From: an uncultured Blautia sp.
GTDB taxonomy: Bacteria; Bacillota; Clostridia; Lachnospirales; Lachnospiraceae
Length of the DNA stretch: 23,799 bases
Assembly: GCA_902476765.1 (NCBI GenBank)
Contig: CABSEJ010000028.1
Span: 1-23,799, forward strand
Direction of reading: 5' to 3'
Below are positions 1-5,706 of this stretch, in pieces. The stretch's first letter is position 1; the number at the start of each line of letters is the position of its first letter. Position numbers and translations under genes: made by a program. The notes beneath the pieces were generated by a model, which was not told the origin of the DNA, did no database searches, and worked only from the letters and a program-made list of their open reading frames with translations.

Positions 1-160
1 CTTGCCTGAATTTCCATCTGCTGCGTTGTCGTCAATCGACGTAGCCACCGCTACGTCTCATTCCTCCGCCTTGCAGAATGAAAATTCATTCTACGTCATT
101 ATGCTGAAAATGAACGTGCCAGCACACTAGCCCGCTTACAGAAATTACCCAGCATAATTT
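1..160. repeat. Foldable intergenic inverted-repeat element, left end cut by window
   Basis: No gene is seen in 1-231. The stretch is packed with inverted repeats. GACGTAGC (38-45) pairs with GCTACGTC (50-57) around a four-base loop. AGAATGAA (75-82) pairs with TTCATTCT (85-92). An outer arm at 8-20 nearly matches the reverse complement of 74-87, so 8-87 can fold as one branched structure. Further right, ATTATGCTG (98-106) pairs with CAGCATAAT (150-158), and CCGCTTACAG (132-141) pairs with CTGTAAGCGG (215-224). This density suggests a dispersed intergenic repeat or structured RNA rather than chance. It lies just downstream of the minus-strand operon ending at 232. No clear T-tract terminator is present. 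Only one copy is in the window, so repetitiveness is inferred. Confidence 0.45.
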
Positions 161-231
161 TTGCCATACTTCGAATATCCCCTTCTGTCCTCTTAAAATG
201 CAGGCAGCTTCTTCCTGTAAGCGGCAGTATT

Positions 232-711
232 CTACAAATAATTTATGGTATAGTGGGCTTCTCCTTCATTATCTAATTCCATTATCAGATAGCTGGGCTT
301 TCTTCCCCACTGCCTGGGATAGGAAAGGCTTCCCGGATTCAGGACGGTTACCTGCTCTTCCCTATCGATTTCCGGTCTATGGGTATGTCCGTACATGACA
401 ATGTCCAGATTTCTGGAAGCAGCCTCTTCTTTTAAGCGGCTGGTCCCCACAGAAACTCCGTAATAATGCCCATGGGTAATCAAAACACGGTAACGCCCTA
501 TCTGAAGTTCCTCCTCCCTGGGAAGCTCGGAAAAAAAGTCATTATTTCCTGATACCATATGGACAGGGCACCCGACAATGGCCTCTATGTAATCTTCATG
601 CCCCTCTATATCTCCCAAATGGATAAAAAGGTCCACAGGGCCTGTTTTTTTTATAACAGTCTCCAGGTTTTTCTCATGGCCGTGAGTATCGCTGACAATC
701 AAAATCTTCAT
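232..711 (-). CDS. Small metallophosphoesterase, YfcE/MJ0936 family (YsnB-like)
   Basis: This is a 159-residue calcineurin-like phosphoesterase of the short bacterial/archaeal YfcE/MJ0936 type, probably a metal-dependent phosphodiesterase; its physiological substrate is unknown. The binuclear metal motifs are all visible: SDTHG at residues 7-11, HLGD, SGNND and YGHTHRP near the C-terminus. The start chosen is the ATG at 711, giving the family-typical MKILIVSDTHG. An in-frame ATG at 786 would add 25 basic residues with no counterpart in the family, and AGAGG sits upstream of 711. It is the last gene of a five-gene minus-strand operon and lies 81 bases after rdgB. The rdgB-phosphoesterase order is the ysnA-ysnB arrangement known from Bacillus subtilis, which supports the assignment. 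The fold is certain and the substrate is not. Confidence 0.88.
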   Translation of the reverse strand: MKILIVSDTHGHEKNLETVIKKTGPVDLFIHLGDIEGHEDYIEAIVGCPVHMVSGNNDFFSELPREEELQIGRYRVLITHGHYYGVSVGTSRLKEEAASRNLDIVMYGHTHRPEIDREEQVTVLNPGSLSYPRQWGRKPSYLIMELDNEGEAHYTINYL

Positions 712-792
712 TCTTTTACCAATTCCTCTTTTATACCTTATTATATCTAATCTTTTCTTTCCCTTCCTGAGCCAAGGCCAATACATGCTTTC

Positions 793-1392
793 TTATAATA
801 CCTCTTCTCTTTCCAGTAATTCCTTCATCTTTCTCAACGCATTTCCTCTGTGGCTAATGCTGTTTTTCTCCTCACGGGAAAGCTGTGCCGTACTTATATC
901 CCTGTCCGGAAGATAGAAAATAGGGTCATAGCCAAATCCGTTCTCTCCCCGCTCCTCATAGCCAATCCTTCCCTCTATGGTCCCCCTGACCACAAGCTCT
1001 CTCCCATCGGGAAATACTGCTGCAATGGCACAGACAAAACGGGCGGTTCTTTTCTCGTCCGGAACCCCTTCCAAACGGTCTATCAGGTTCTGGTTTTTAA
1101 TGCGGTAGGAAGTGTCCTCCCCCATATACCGTGCAGAATAAATTCCCGGCTCTTTATTCAGATAATCTATTTCCAGCCCGGAATCATCAGCCAAAACCAT
1201 TTCTTTGGCCAGCTTACAGATAGCCCTGGCCTTAATCAGGGCGTTCTCCTCAAAACTGGTGCCATTCTCCTCCACCTCTGCAGACACTCCTGCCTCCTTC
1301 ATGGAAAGAATCTCTACCGGAAGGTCTCCCAGGATTTCCCGGATTTCTTTCATCTTATCCTCATTGCCAGTGGCAAATATCAATCGTCTCAT
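793..1392 (-). CDS. rdgB: XTP/dITP diphosphatase (RdgB/Ham1 family)
   Basis: This 199-residue protein is a housecleaning nucleotide pyrophosphatase that hydrolyses dITP, XTP and ITP to monophosphates, keeping deaminated purines out of DNA and RNA. Family signatures appear in order: FATGNEDKMKEI at the N-terminus (nucleotide and phosphate contacts), ENALIKARA, ADDSGLEID (catalytic/metal acidic residues), GIYSARYMGE, GENGFGYDPIF, and SHRGNALRKM near the C-terminus. Length is normal for the family (about 195-205). It starts 27 bases after the methyltransferase gene, with an AGGAGAAG-type ribosome binding site, and belongs to the same minus-strand operon. Nothing looks damaged or unusual. Confidence is high because every core motif is intact. 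Confidence 0.96.
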   Translation of the reverse strand: MRRLIFATGNEDKMKEIREILGDLPVEILSMKEAGVSAEVEENGTSFEENALIKARAICKLAKEMVLADDSGLEIDYLNKEPGIYSARYMGEDTSYRIKNQNLIDRLEGVPDEKRTARFVCAIAAVFPDGRELVVRGTIEGRIGYEERGENGFGYDPIFYLPDRDISTAQLSREEKNSISHRGNALRKMKELLEREEVL

Positions 1393-1419
1393 ATTCTTCT
1401 CCTTTATCCGGCAATCTCA

Positions 1420-2577
1420 TTAGTCATGATTTTTCCCCTTTCTGGGCGGTTTAGGGCCAAGAAACTGATAAAAATAAGTTTTCATCATACCATTGTATAT
1501 TTTTCTGTTCCTGTCCGCCTGTCTTCCGATGTAACGCCCTGTATCCTGATAAGCTGTAATAATATACATGGACCAGGAATCCAAGCCAAGAAAACTTTTC
1601 CCCAGAGTGCTATACAGCGCCGGAAGGTTTTCTTTCTCTTCAATTCTCTCTCCATAGGGGGGATTGGTAATAATAAAACCATATTTTTTAGGGTGGCTTA
1701 AATCCTTTACATCCCTTTGCTGAAAATGAATCAGCTTCTCCACTCCGGCGCATCTGGCGTTTTCCCGGGCAGCCTTGATAATCTGTCCATCTATATCATA
1801 TCCCTGAATATCTGTCTCTATATCCAGATTCACTCTTTCGCTTGCCTCGTCATGTGCATAATACCAATTCTTTCTGGGTACCAGATGGCGCCAGTCTTCA
1901 GCTAAAAAGCTGCGATTCATACCCGGGGCTATATTAGCTGCTATTAAAGCTGCCTCAATAGGAAAGGTTCCGCTGCCGCAAAAAGGGTCTACTAAAATCC
2001 TATCTTTATTCCAGGGTGTAAGCATTAAAAGGGCTGCTGCCAGCGTTTCCGTAATCGGTGCTTTGCTGCTCAGCAGACGGTATCCCCTTTTATGCAGGGA
2101 TAAGCCGCTGGTGTCAATTCCTATGGTAGCTTCATCCTTCATAAAGGCTACTCGCACAGGAAAGCTGGCTCCGTTTTCTTCGAACCACTCTACATGATAG
2201 ACCTGTTTCAGTCTCTCTACCATGGCCTTTTTCATAATAGACTGAATGTCTGAAGGGCTGAAGAGCTTACTTTTCACGGAGTTTGCCTTTGCCACCCAGA
2301 ATTTCCCGTCAACGGGAATATATTTTTCCCAGGGCAGAGCTTTTGTCTTCTCAAACAATTCATCAAAGGTCTCTGCCTTTATTTTTCCTATCTTCAGAAG
2401 AATTCTCTCTGTGGTTCTGAGGAAAATATTGGCTCTGGCAATAGCCTGAGCATCACCCCAGAAAGTTACCTTGCCGTCCTCTACCTGACTGATTTCATAG
2501 CCCAGATCCTGAATCTCTCTTTTTAACACTGCTTCCAGGCCAAAGTGGCAGGGTGCAATCAATTCAAATTTTTCCAT
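1420..2577 (-). CDS. THUMP-domain class I SAM-dependent RNA methyltransferase (RlmL-N/YpsC type)
   Basis: This 385-residue protein is a predicted N2-guanine methyltransferase acting on large-subunit rRNA, as in the single-domain Firmicute YpsC proteins that match the N-terminal half of E. coli RlmL. An N-terminal ferredoxin-like/THUMP RNA-binding region (about 1-160) precedes a Rossmann methyltransferase domain. The SAM-binding motif DPFCGSGTF is at 197-205, and the catalytic motif NPPYGERI, typical of N-methyltransferases, is at 305-312. The basic C-terminal tail fits RNA binding. Its ATG overlaps the stop codon of the preceding yfcE gene (TAATG at 2575-2579), which implies translational coupling. 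The exact rRNA position modified is inferred from family membership, not read from this sequence. Confidence 0.9.
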   Translation of the reverse strand: MEKFELIAPCHFGLEAVLKREIQDLGYEISQVEDGKVTFWGDAQAIARANIFLRTTERILLKIGKIKAETFDELFEKTKALPWEKYIPVDGKFWVAKANSVKSKLFSPSDIQSIMKKAMVERLKQVYHVEWFEENGASFPVRVAFMKDEATIGIDTSGLSLHKRGYRLLSSKAPITETLAAALLMLTPWNKDRILVDPFCGSGTFPIEAALIAANIAPGMNRSFLAEDWRHLVPRKNWYYAHDEASERVNLDIETDIQGYDIDGQIIKAARENARCAGVEKLIHFQQRDVKDLSHPKKYGFIITNPPYGERIEEKENLPALYSTLGKSFLGLDSWSMYIITAYQDTGRYIGRQADRNRKIYNGMMKTYFYQFLGPKPPRKGKNHD

Positions 2578-3119
2578 TAAAGCTGTAACTCCTTCACGAT
2601 TTCTCCTTCAAAGCCCTGGATACGGAAAATTCCATTCTCCAAAGTTGCATAGGTAGGAATATTTCCTTCCTTTGGAATAGATACAGAGCCCGGATTCAGA
2701 ATGGTGTAATTTTCCTTTTTCTCAGCCCGCAGTACATGAGTATGCCCGTGAATAAAGATATCTCCGTTTTTCATCGGCGGCAGATTGCCCTCATGGTATA
2801 CATGGCCATGGCTGCAATATATAGTTCTCTCCTGATCTAAAATCACACAGTAATCTGCCATGATTGGAAACTGCAGAACCATCTGGTCCACCTCTGCATC
2901 ACAATTCCCACGCACAACATAAAGCTGTTCTTTATATTCATTCAACATGGAAATCACCTGCTTGGGGGCATACTCTCTGGGAAGGTCATTCCTGGGTCCG
3001 TGATACAGCAAATCTCCCAGCAGAATCAGACGGTCTGCCTTTTCCTTTTCATAAGCTTCCAGCATCTTTTTGCAGTAATATGCTGAGCCGTGAATATCTG
3101 ATGCAAACATATATTTCAT
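2577..3119 (-). CDS. yfcE: Phosphodiesterase YfcE
   Basis: This 180-residue cytoplasmic metallophosphoesterase closely resembles E. coli YfcE (184 residues), which hydrolyses bis(p-nitrophenyl) phosphate in a manganese-dependent way but has no settled physiological substrate. Motifs are MKYMFASDIHGS (metal ligands D8 and H10), LLGDLLYHGPRN, VRGNCD, CSHGH and FIHGHTH. The YHGPRNDLP stretch is a hallmark of YfcE itself and separates it from the shorter phosphoesterase at 232-711 in the same operon. The start at 3119 keeps the metal-ligand motif at its usual distance from the N-terminus and lies 33 bases after the rhodanese gene. The stop overlaps the methyltransferase start by one base. Two distinct phosphoesterases in a single operon is mildly unusual. 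Confidence 0.92.
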   Translation of the reverse strand: MKYMFASDIHGSAYYCKKMLEAYEKEKADRLILLGDLLYHGPRNDLPREYAPKQVISMLNEYKEQLYVVRGNCDAEVDQMVLQFPIMADYCVILDQERTIYCSHGHVYHEGNLPPMKNGDIFIHGHTHVLRAEKKENYTILNPGSVSIPKEGNIPTYATLENGIFRIQGFEGEIVKELQL

Positions 3120-3152
3120 AATCGTATTTCTCCTTTGTCCTTCAGCAATATG

Positions 3153-3491
3153 TCAATACTTATCTCTCATTCTACTATGCTCTCCGGGAAAATACAAGCC
3201 GGAACCTTGATAACAGCGGATTCCTCCCACCACAGATTTAACCTGAAATCCCATTTTCATCAGCTCTCTTGCTGCAAATAAACTGGCACTTCCTCTGTCA
3301 CAATATAGAATCAGCAGTTTTTTCCTGGAAATCTTCCGGCATTCTTCTAATTCCTCATAGGGAATATTCACTGCCGTACGCAGATGGCTTTCCTGATAGG
3401 CTTCTTCATCCCGTAAATCTATAATCAAGGCATCCTGTCTTCCGATGTAGGAGTCCAGCTCGTCTGCCGAAATAGTGTCAATGGTCAGCAT
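3153..3491 (-). CDS. Single-domain rhodanese-like protein
   Basis: This 112-residue protein is one rhodanese domain, a probable sulfurtransferase or persulfide carrier. The active-site loop CDRGSAS starts at C64, which would carry the persulfide, and LIIDLRDEEAYQESHL is the usual N-terminal CH2A-type motif. The end of the domain (VVGGIRCYQGSG) matches the normal GG..W..G signature, with Tyr in place of Trp. There is no signal peptide or membrane segment, so it should be cytosolic. The ATG at 3491 is preceded by AAGGAG at good spacing. It is the first gene of the five-gene operon running to 232. A thiol or sulfide-relay role is inferred from the Cys alone, and the physiological acceptor is unknown. 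Confidence 0.85.
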   Translation of the reverse strand: MLTIDTISADELDSYIGRQDALIIDLRDEEAYQESHLRTAVNIPYEELEECRKISRKKLLILYCDRGSASLFAARELMKMGFQVKSVVGGIRCYQGSGLYFPGEHSRMRDKY

Positions 3492-3542
3492 TTGGTTTTC
3501 TCCTTTTTCTTTTAGTATATGCAGAGAAAGTCCTGTGGACGG

Positions 3543-3568
3543 AAAAACCCCCGGCCAAAGCCGGGGGT
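3543..3568 (-). terminator. Rho-independent terminator of the Asn-rich gene
   Basis: A perfect nine-base stem (3547-3555 with 3560-3568, loop CAAA) is GC-rich and, read on the minus strand, runs into a T-tract (A's at 3543-3547). It ends the transcript of the Asn-rich gene 22 bases after its stop codon. It insulates that gene from the rhodanese operon, whose promoter must therefore lie in about 3492-3545. Confidence 0.88.
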
Positions 3569-3589
3569 CTGTGCAAGGGGAGTGTCTTT

Positions 3590-3835
3590 TTATTCGTAAT
3601 CAAACAGAGATTTAGAGCTGTTCTTGTTGCTTGTGGAATTTGAAGCATTTTTGTTTTTTGCATTGGTGCTGTTATTGTTGTTTGCATTCATGCTGTTGTT
3701 GCTGTTCTTAGAATTTTTGTTCTGGGTATTCATGGAGTTGTTTCCGCAATTCTCCACAAAAGTATTACGGCTATTCATACCGTTAGATGCTCCTGATTTG
3801 TTTTTGTTGCTCTCATTGCTATAATTCTTAGCCAT
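3590..3835 (-). CDS. Asn/Ser-rich small protein, possible spore-associated protein
   Basis: This 81-residue low-complexity protein has about 27 Asn and 16 Ser, many Lys, one Cys (in the ENCGNN segment) and an acidic tail (SLFDYE). There is no signal peptide, membrane segment or known domain. Expression as a real gene is supported by a strong AGGAGGGA ribosome binding site eight bases before the ATG, an upstream promoter-like pair (3875-3903) and its own terminator (3543-3568). Similar short Asn-rich proteins are, as I recall, common in spore-forming Clostridia. The composition resembles gamma-type small acid-soluble spore proteins (SspE-like amino-acid reserves), but no sequence motif proves this. 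The spore role is inference; a simple cytoplasmic storage or disordered protein is equally possible. Confidence 0.72.
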   Translation of the reverse strand: MAKNYSNESNKNKSGASNGMNSRNTFVENCGNNSMNTQNKNSKNSNNSMNANNNNSTNAKNKNASNSTSNKNSSKSLFDYE

Positions 3836-3874
3836 TGTCTTTCCCTCCTGGTTGAAGATTTTTGATTACATTTT

Positions 3875-3903
3875 TATTATCCCTGCAATCCTCAAAAATA
3901 TTC
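3875..3903 (-). promoter_or_regulatory. Possible sigma-G-type promoter for the Asn-rich gene
   Basis: On the minus strand a -35 element GAATA (3899-3903) is followed 17 bases later by GATAATA (3875-3881). The Bacillus sigma-G consensus is GHATR, then 17-18 bases, then CATNNTA. The match is full at -35 and has one mismatch at -10. A poor sigma-A reading (GATAAT without a good -35) is the alternative. Confidence 0.35.
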
Positions 3904-3968
3904 CCCGGGAAGATGTTAAAAAACTATTTTGGTTTTTTTAATAAATTCATAATAAAAAAATAATATTA

Positions 3969-3997
3969 TTGCTTTTTTTTTCCTTTTATATTATAAT
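3969..3997 (+). promoter_or_regulatory. Sigma-A-like promoter in the gap upstream of pepA
   Basis: A perfect TATAAT (3992-3997) lies 17 bases after TTGCTT (3969-3974). Transcription would start near 4003-4005, about 195 bases before pepA and just upstream of a strong hairpin at 4078-4108. It could drive a short RNA or a long pepA leader. Confidence 0.5.
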
Positions 3998-3999
3998 AT

Positions 4000-4120
4000 G
4001 GGTTGTAAAAAGAATTTACCCTTCAAAAAATTTTTTTTACATTATAACCCCTTATTTAATTATTTATACTCCCCTCGAAATGCTCTGCAGCTCCCCTGCA
4101 GAGCATTTCTCTTTGTGTTT
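4000..4120 (+). ncRNA. Candidate small structured RNA or attenuated pepA leader
   Basis: Between the promoter-like pair at 3969-3997 and a terminator-like hairpin at 4078-4108 there is no reading frame but two stems. GGGTTGTAA (4000-4008) pairs with TTATAACCC (4042-4050), with one G-T pair. A perfect 13-base stem (4078-4090 with 4096-4108, loop CTCCC) is followed by a weak T-rich tail, TCTCTTTGTGTTT. A transcript of about 105-115 bases would result. The first stem may lose a few 5' bases depending on the exact start. The alternative is a 5' leader that attenuates pepA. No known RNA family is recognised. Confidence 0.38.
4078..4120 (+). terminator. Strong hairpin with weak T-tail
   Basis: The 13-base perfect stem 4078-4090/4096-4108 has a five-base loop and is followed on the plus strand by a T-rich but interrupted tail. 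No plus-strand gene precedes it, so it must end a small RNA or act as an attenuator in the pepA leader. On the minus strand no T-tract follows. Confidence 0.55.
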
Positions 4121-4138
4121 ATGGGTTTCTCCCTTGGC

Positions 4139-4163
4139 TTGACCTTATCATAGGATTATGATA
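4139..4163 (+). promoter_or_regulatory. Inverted repeat (possible operator) just upstream of pepA
   Basis: TATCATA (4146-4152) and TATGATA (4157-4163) form a perfect seven-base inverted repeat around GGAT. It sits 34 bases before the pepA start codon and right after TTGACC (4139-4144). TATGAT (4157-4162) could serve as a -10, but the 12-base spacing is too short for a standard promoter. A repressor or metal-regulator site is plausible; the regulator is unknown. Confidence 0.35.
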
Positions 4164-4196
4164 GGCTGAAAAAAATCAGTAAAGGAGCATATTAAG

Positions 4197-5606
4197 ATGA
4201 AGACCTATAGATATACCCAACTTTCTGAAATTTCTACTTTACTTCTGCCTCTGTATGAGGATAAAAAAATCCCTTCTGAGCTTTCCTGGTTGGAACCGTG
4301 GCTGCAGAATCTGGAGCTGAAAGCCGGAGAGATGTACCATATCCTGTCTGGAAACCAGACTGGAACCATTCTCCTTGTAGGGCTGGGAAAGCCAGAAGAA
4401 ATTTCCTATCCTAAATTAGGAAAATACATTGGCAAAGCTGTCCGTTCCTTGAAACAGGAAGTTTGCCTCTGCTGTGATACTGTGGCAGGGCAAAATCTGG
4501 AATTTAAAAAAGCTGTCTATGAAATGGCCTTTGCCTGGGCCCTCAGAAAGTATGAATTTACCAAAATAGGGGAGACTGCAAAAGAACCGCAGCAGGCTTC
4601 TTTTCTGTCTTCCCGGGAAGTAGATTCAATCTGCTGCGATGCATTTCTTACGGCTTCCTGTGTAAATCACGCCCGGGATTTAGGAAATACACCCAGTAAT
4701 TATATGACTCCTGAGGCCTTAGCTGATGTCGCCCAATCTCTTGCTTCTGAGCTGAATCTGGAATGTGAAATCCTCACCAATGAAGAATTGGAAGCTCTGG
4801 GCGCAGGAGCTATCTTAGGCGTAAACAGAGGCTCCTCTCACGGAGCCAGATTAGTTACCCTCCGATACCAGGGTGCCGGACAGGAGCCCTTTACCGCTCT
4901 TGTGGGGAAGGGGCTTACCTATGATTCCGGCGGCTACAATCTGAAAAACTCCGGGGGATTATCCGGCATGAAGTTTGATATGTGCGGTGCCGCAAACGTT
5001 CTCTGTGCTCTGGAGCTGATTGCCAGAAGGAAATCCAAGGTAAACATAATGGCTGTTCTGGGTGCTACGGAAAACAAAATCGGCCCGGATGCCTACACCT
5101 GCAATGATGTACTGGTATCTCTCAGCGGAAAAACCATAGAAATTACCAACACAGACGCCGAAGGACGTCTGGTGCTCTGCGATGCAATCACCTACGCTCA
5201 GCGCCAGGGCGCTACCAGAATCATTGACCTGGCTACGCTTACCGGAGCCTGTGTAACGGCTCTTGGGAAAAATTATACGGGGGCTTTTACCAATGCCCCG
5301 GCTTTTTTCTCCGATTTTCAGAAAGCTTCTGATACTGCACAGGAAAAAATCTGGCAGCTCCCCTTAGACGAAGATTTCAGAGAACAAGTGGCAAAAAGTG
5401 ATGTGGCCCAAATGACAAACTCTGTTGCAGGTGCAGGAGGAGGCAGCTCTCTGGCTGCTGCTTTCCTGTCAGAATTCCTGGAAAAGGACACACAATGGAT
5501 TCATCTGGATATTGCCGGAAGCGGCAGCTTCTCCAAAAAAAGGCCTCATATGGCCAAAGGTGCTACCGGTGTAATGGTTCGTACCCTGGGAGAGTTCTTC
5601 CGATAA
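4197..5606 (+). CDS. pepA: Leucyl aminopeptidase, M17 family (PepA)
   Basis: This 469-residue cytosolic dizinc/dimanganese aminopeptidase releases N-terminal residues from peptides in protein turnover. The N-terminal macro-like domain (about 1-150) is followed by the catalytic domain. All metal ligands of the family are visible: K238 and D243 in GKGLTYDSGG, D261 in MKFDMCGA, and D320 and E322 in NTDAEGRL. The catalytic K250 and R324 are also present; numbering is shifted by exactly 12 from bovine lens enzyme. The segment before the signature reads NKIGPDAYTCNDVL instead of the common NMPGG.AYRPGD, a modest divergence. Length is slightly below the usual 480-500. An AAAGGAG site precedes the ATG. 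It is monocistronic, convergent with the SEC-C gene, and preceded by an inverted repeat. Confidence 0.95.
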   Translation: MKTYRYTQLSEISTLLLPLYEDKKIPSELSWLEPWLQNLELKAGEMYHILSGNQTGTILLVGLGKPEEISYPKLGKYIGKAVRSLKQEVCLCCDTVAGQNLEFKKAVYEMAFAWALRKYEFTKIGETAKEPQQASFLSSREVDSICCDAFLTASCVNHARDLGNTPSNYMTPEALADVAQSLASELNLECEILTNEELEALGAGAILGVNRGSSHGARLVTLRYQGAGQEPFTALVGKGLTYDSGGYNLKNSGGLSGMKFDMCGAANVLCALELIARRKSKVNIMAVLGATENKIGPDAYTCNDVLVSLSGKTIEITNTDAEGRLVLCDAITYAQRQGATRIIDLATLTGACVTALGKNYTGAFTNAPAFFSDFQKASDTAQEKIWQLPLDEDFREQVAKSDVAQMTNSVAGAGGGSSLAAAFLSEFLEKDTQWIHLDIAGSGSFSKKRPHMAKGATGVMVRTLGEFFR

Positions 5607-5620
5607 GATATTGACGTGTA

Positions 5621-5698
5621 AAGAAAAGATACCCTCTCCGGGCAAGGGTACACATGATTAAAAAGGTTAAATCTTGTGTCCTTGTTCAGAGAGGGTAT
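5621..5698 (-). terminator. Long imperfect hairpin between convergent genes
   Basis: Bases 5629-5638 pair perfectly with 5689-5698 (ten bases). Inside, CAAGG (5643-5647) pairs with CCTTG (5680-5684), ACACA (5650-5654) with TGTGT (5675-5679), and GATT (5656-5659) with AATC (5670-5673), giving a nearly continuous stem of about 24 pairs. On the minus strand the hairpin is followed by CTTTTCTTT (5620-5628), so it probably terminates the SEC-C gene that ends at 5707. It may also stop pepA transcripts, though no T-tract follows on the plus strand. Its length is well above that of an ordinary terminator. Confidence 0.6.
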
Positions 5699-5706
5699 AT
5701 ACCTTG

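Noticed and set aside
712..786. Longer start for the terminal phosphoesterase at 786.
   Set aside because: The added basic residues precede the universally N-terminal MKILIVSDTHG, so 711 is the better start.
850..1701. A 283-codon open frame on the plus strand.
   Set aside because: It overlaps rdgB and the methyltransferase gene antisense, has no family signature, and both opposing genes carry intact motifs.
3624..3824. A Leu/Phe-rich plus-strand frame that looks like a membrane peptide.
   Set aside because: It is the complement of AAC/AAT-rich codons of the Asn-rich gene; it has no ribosome binding site.
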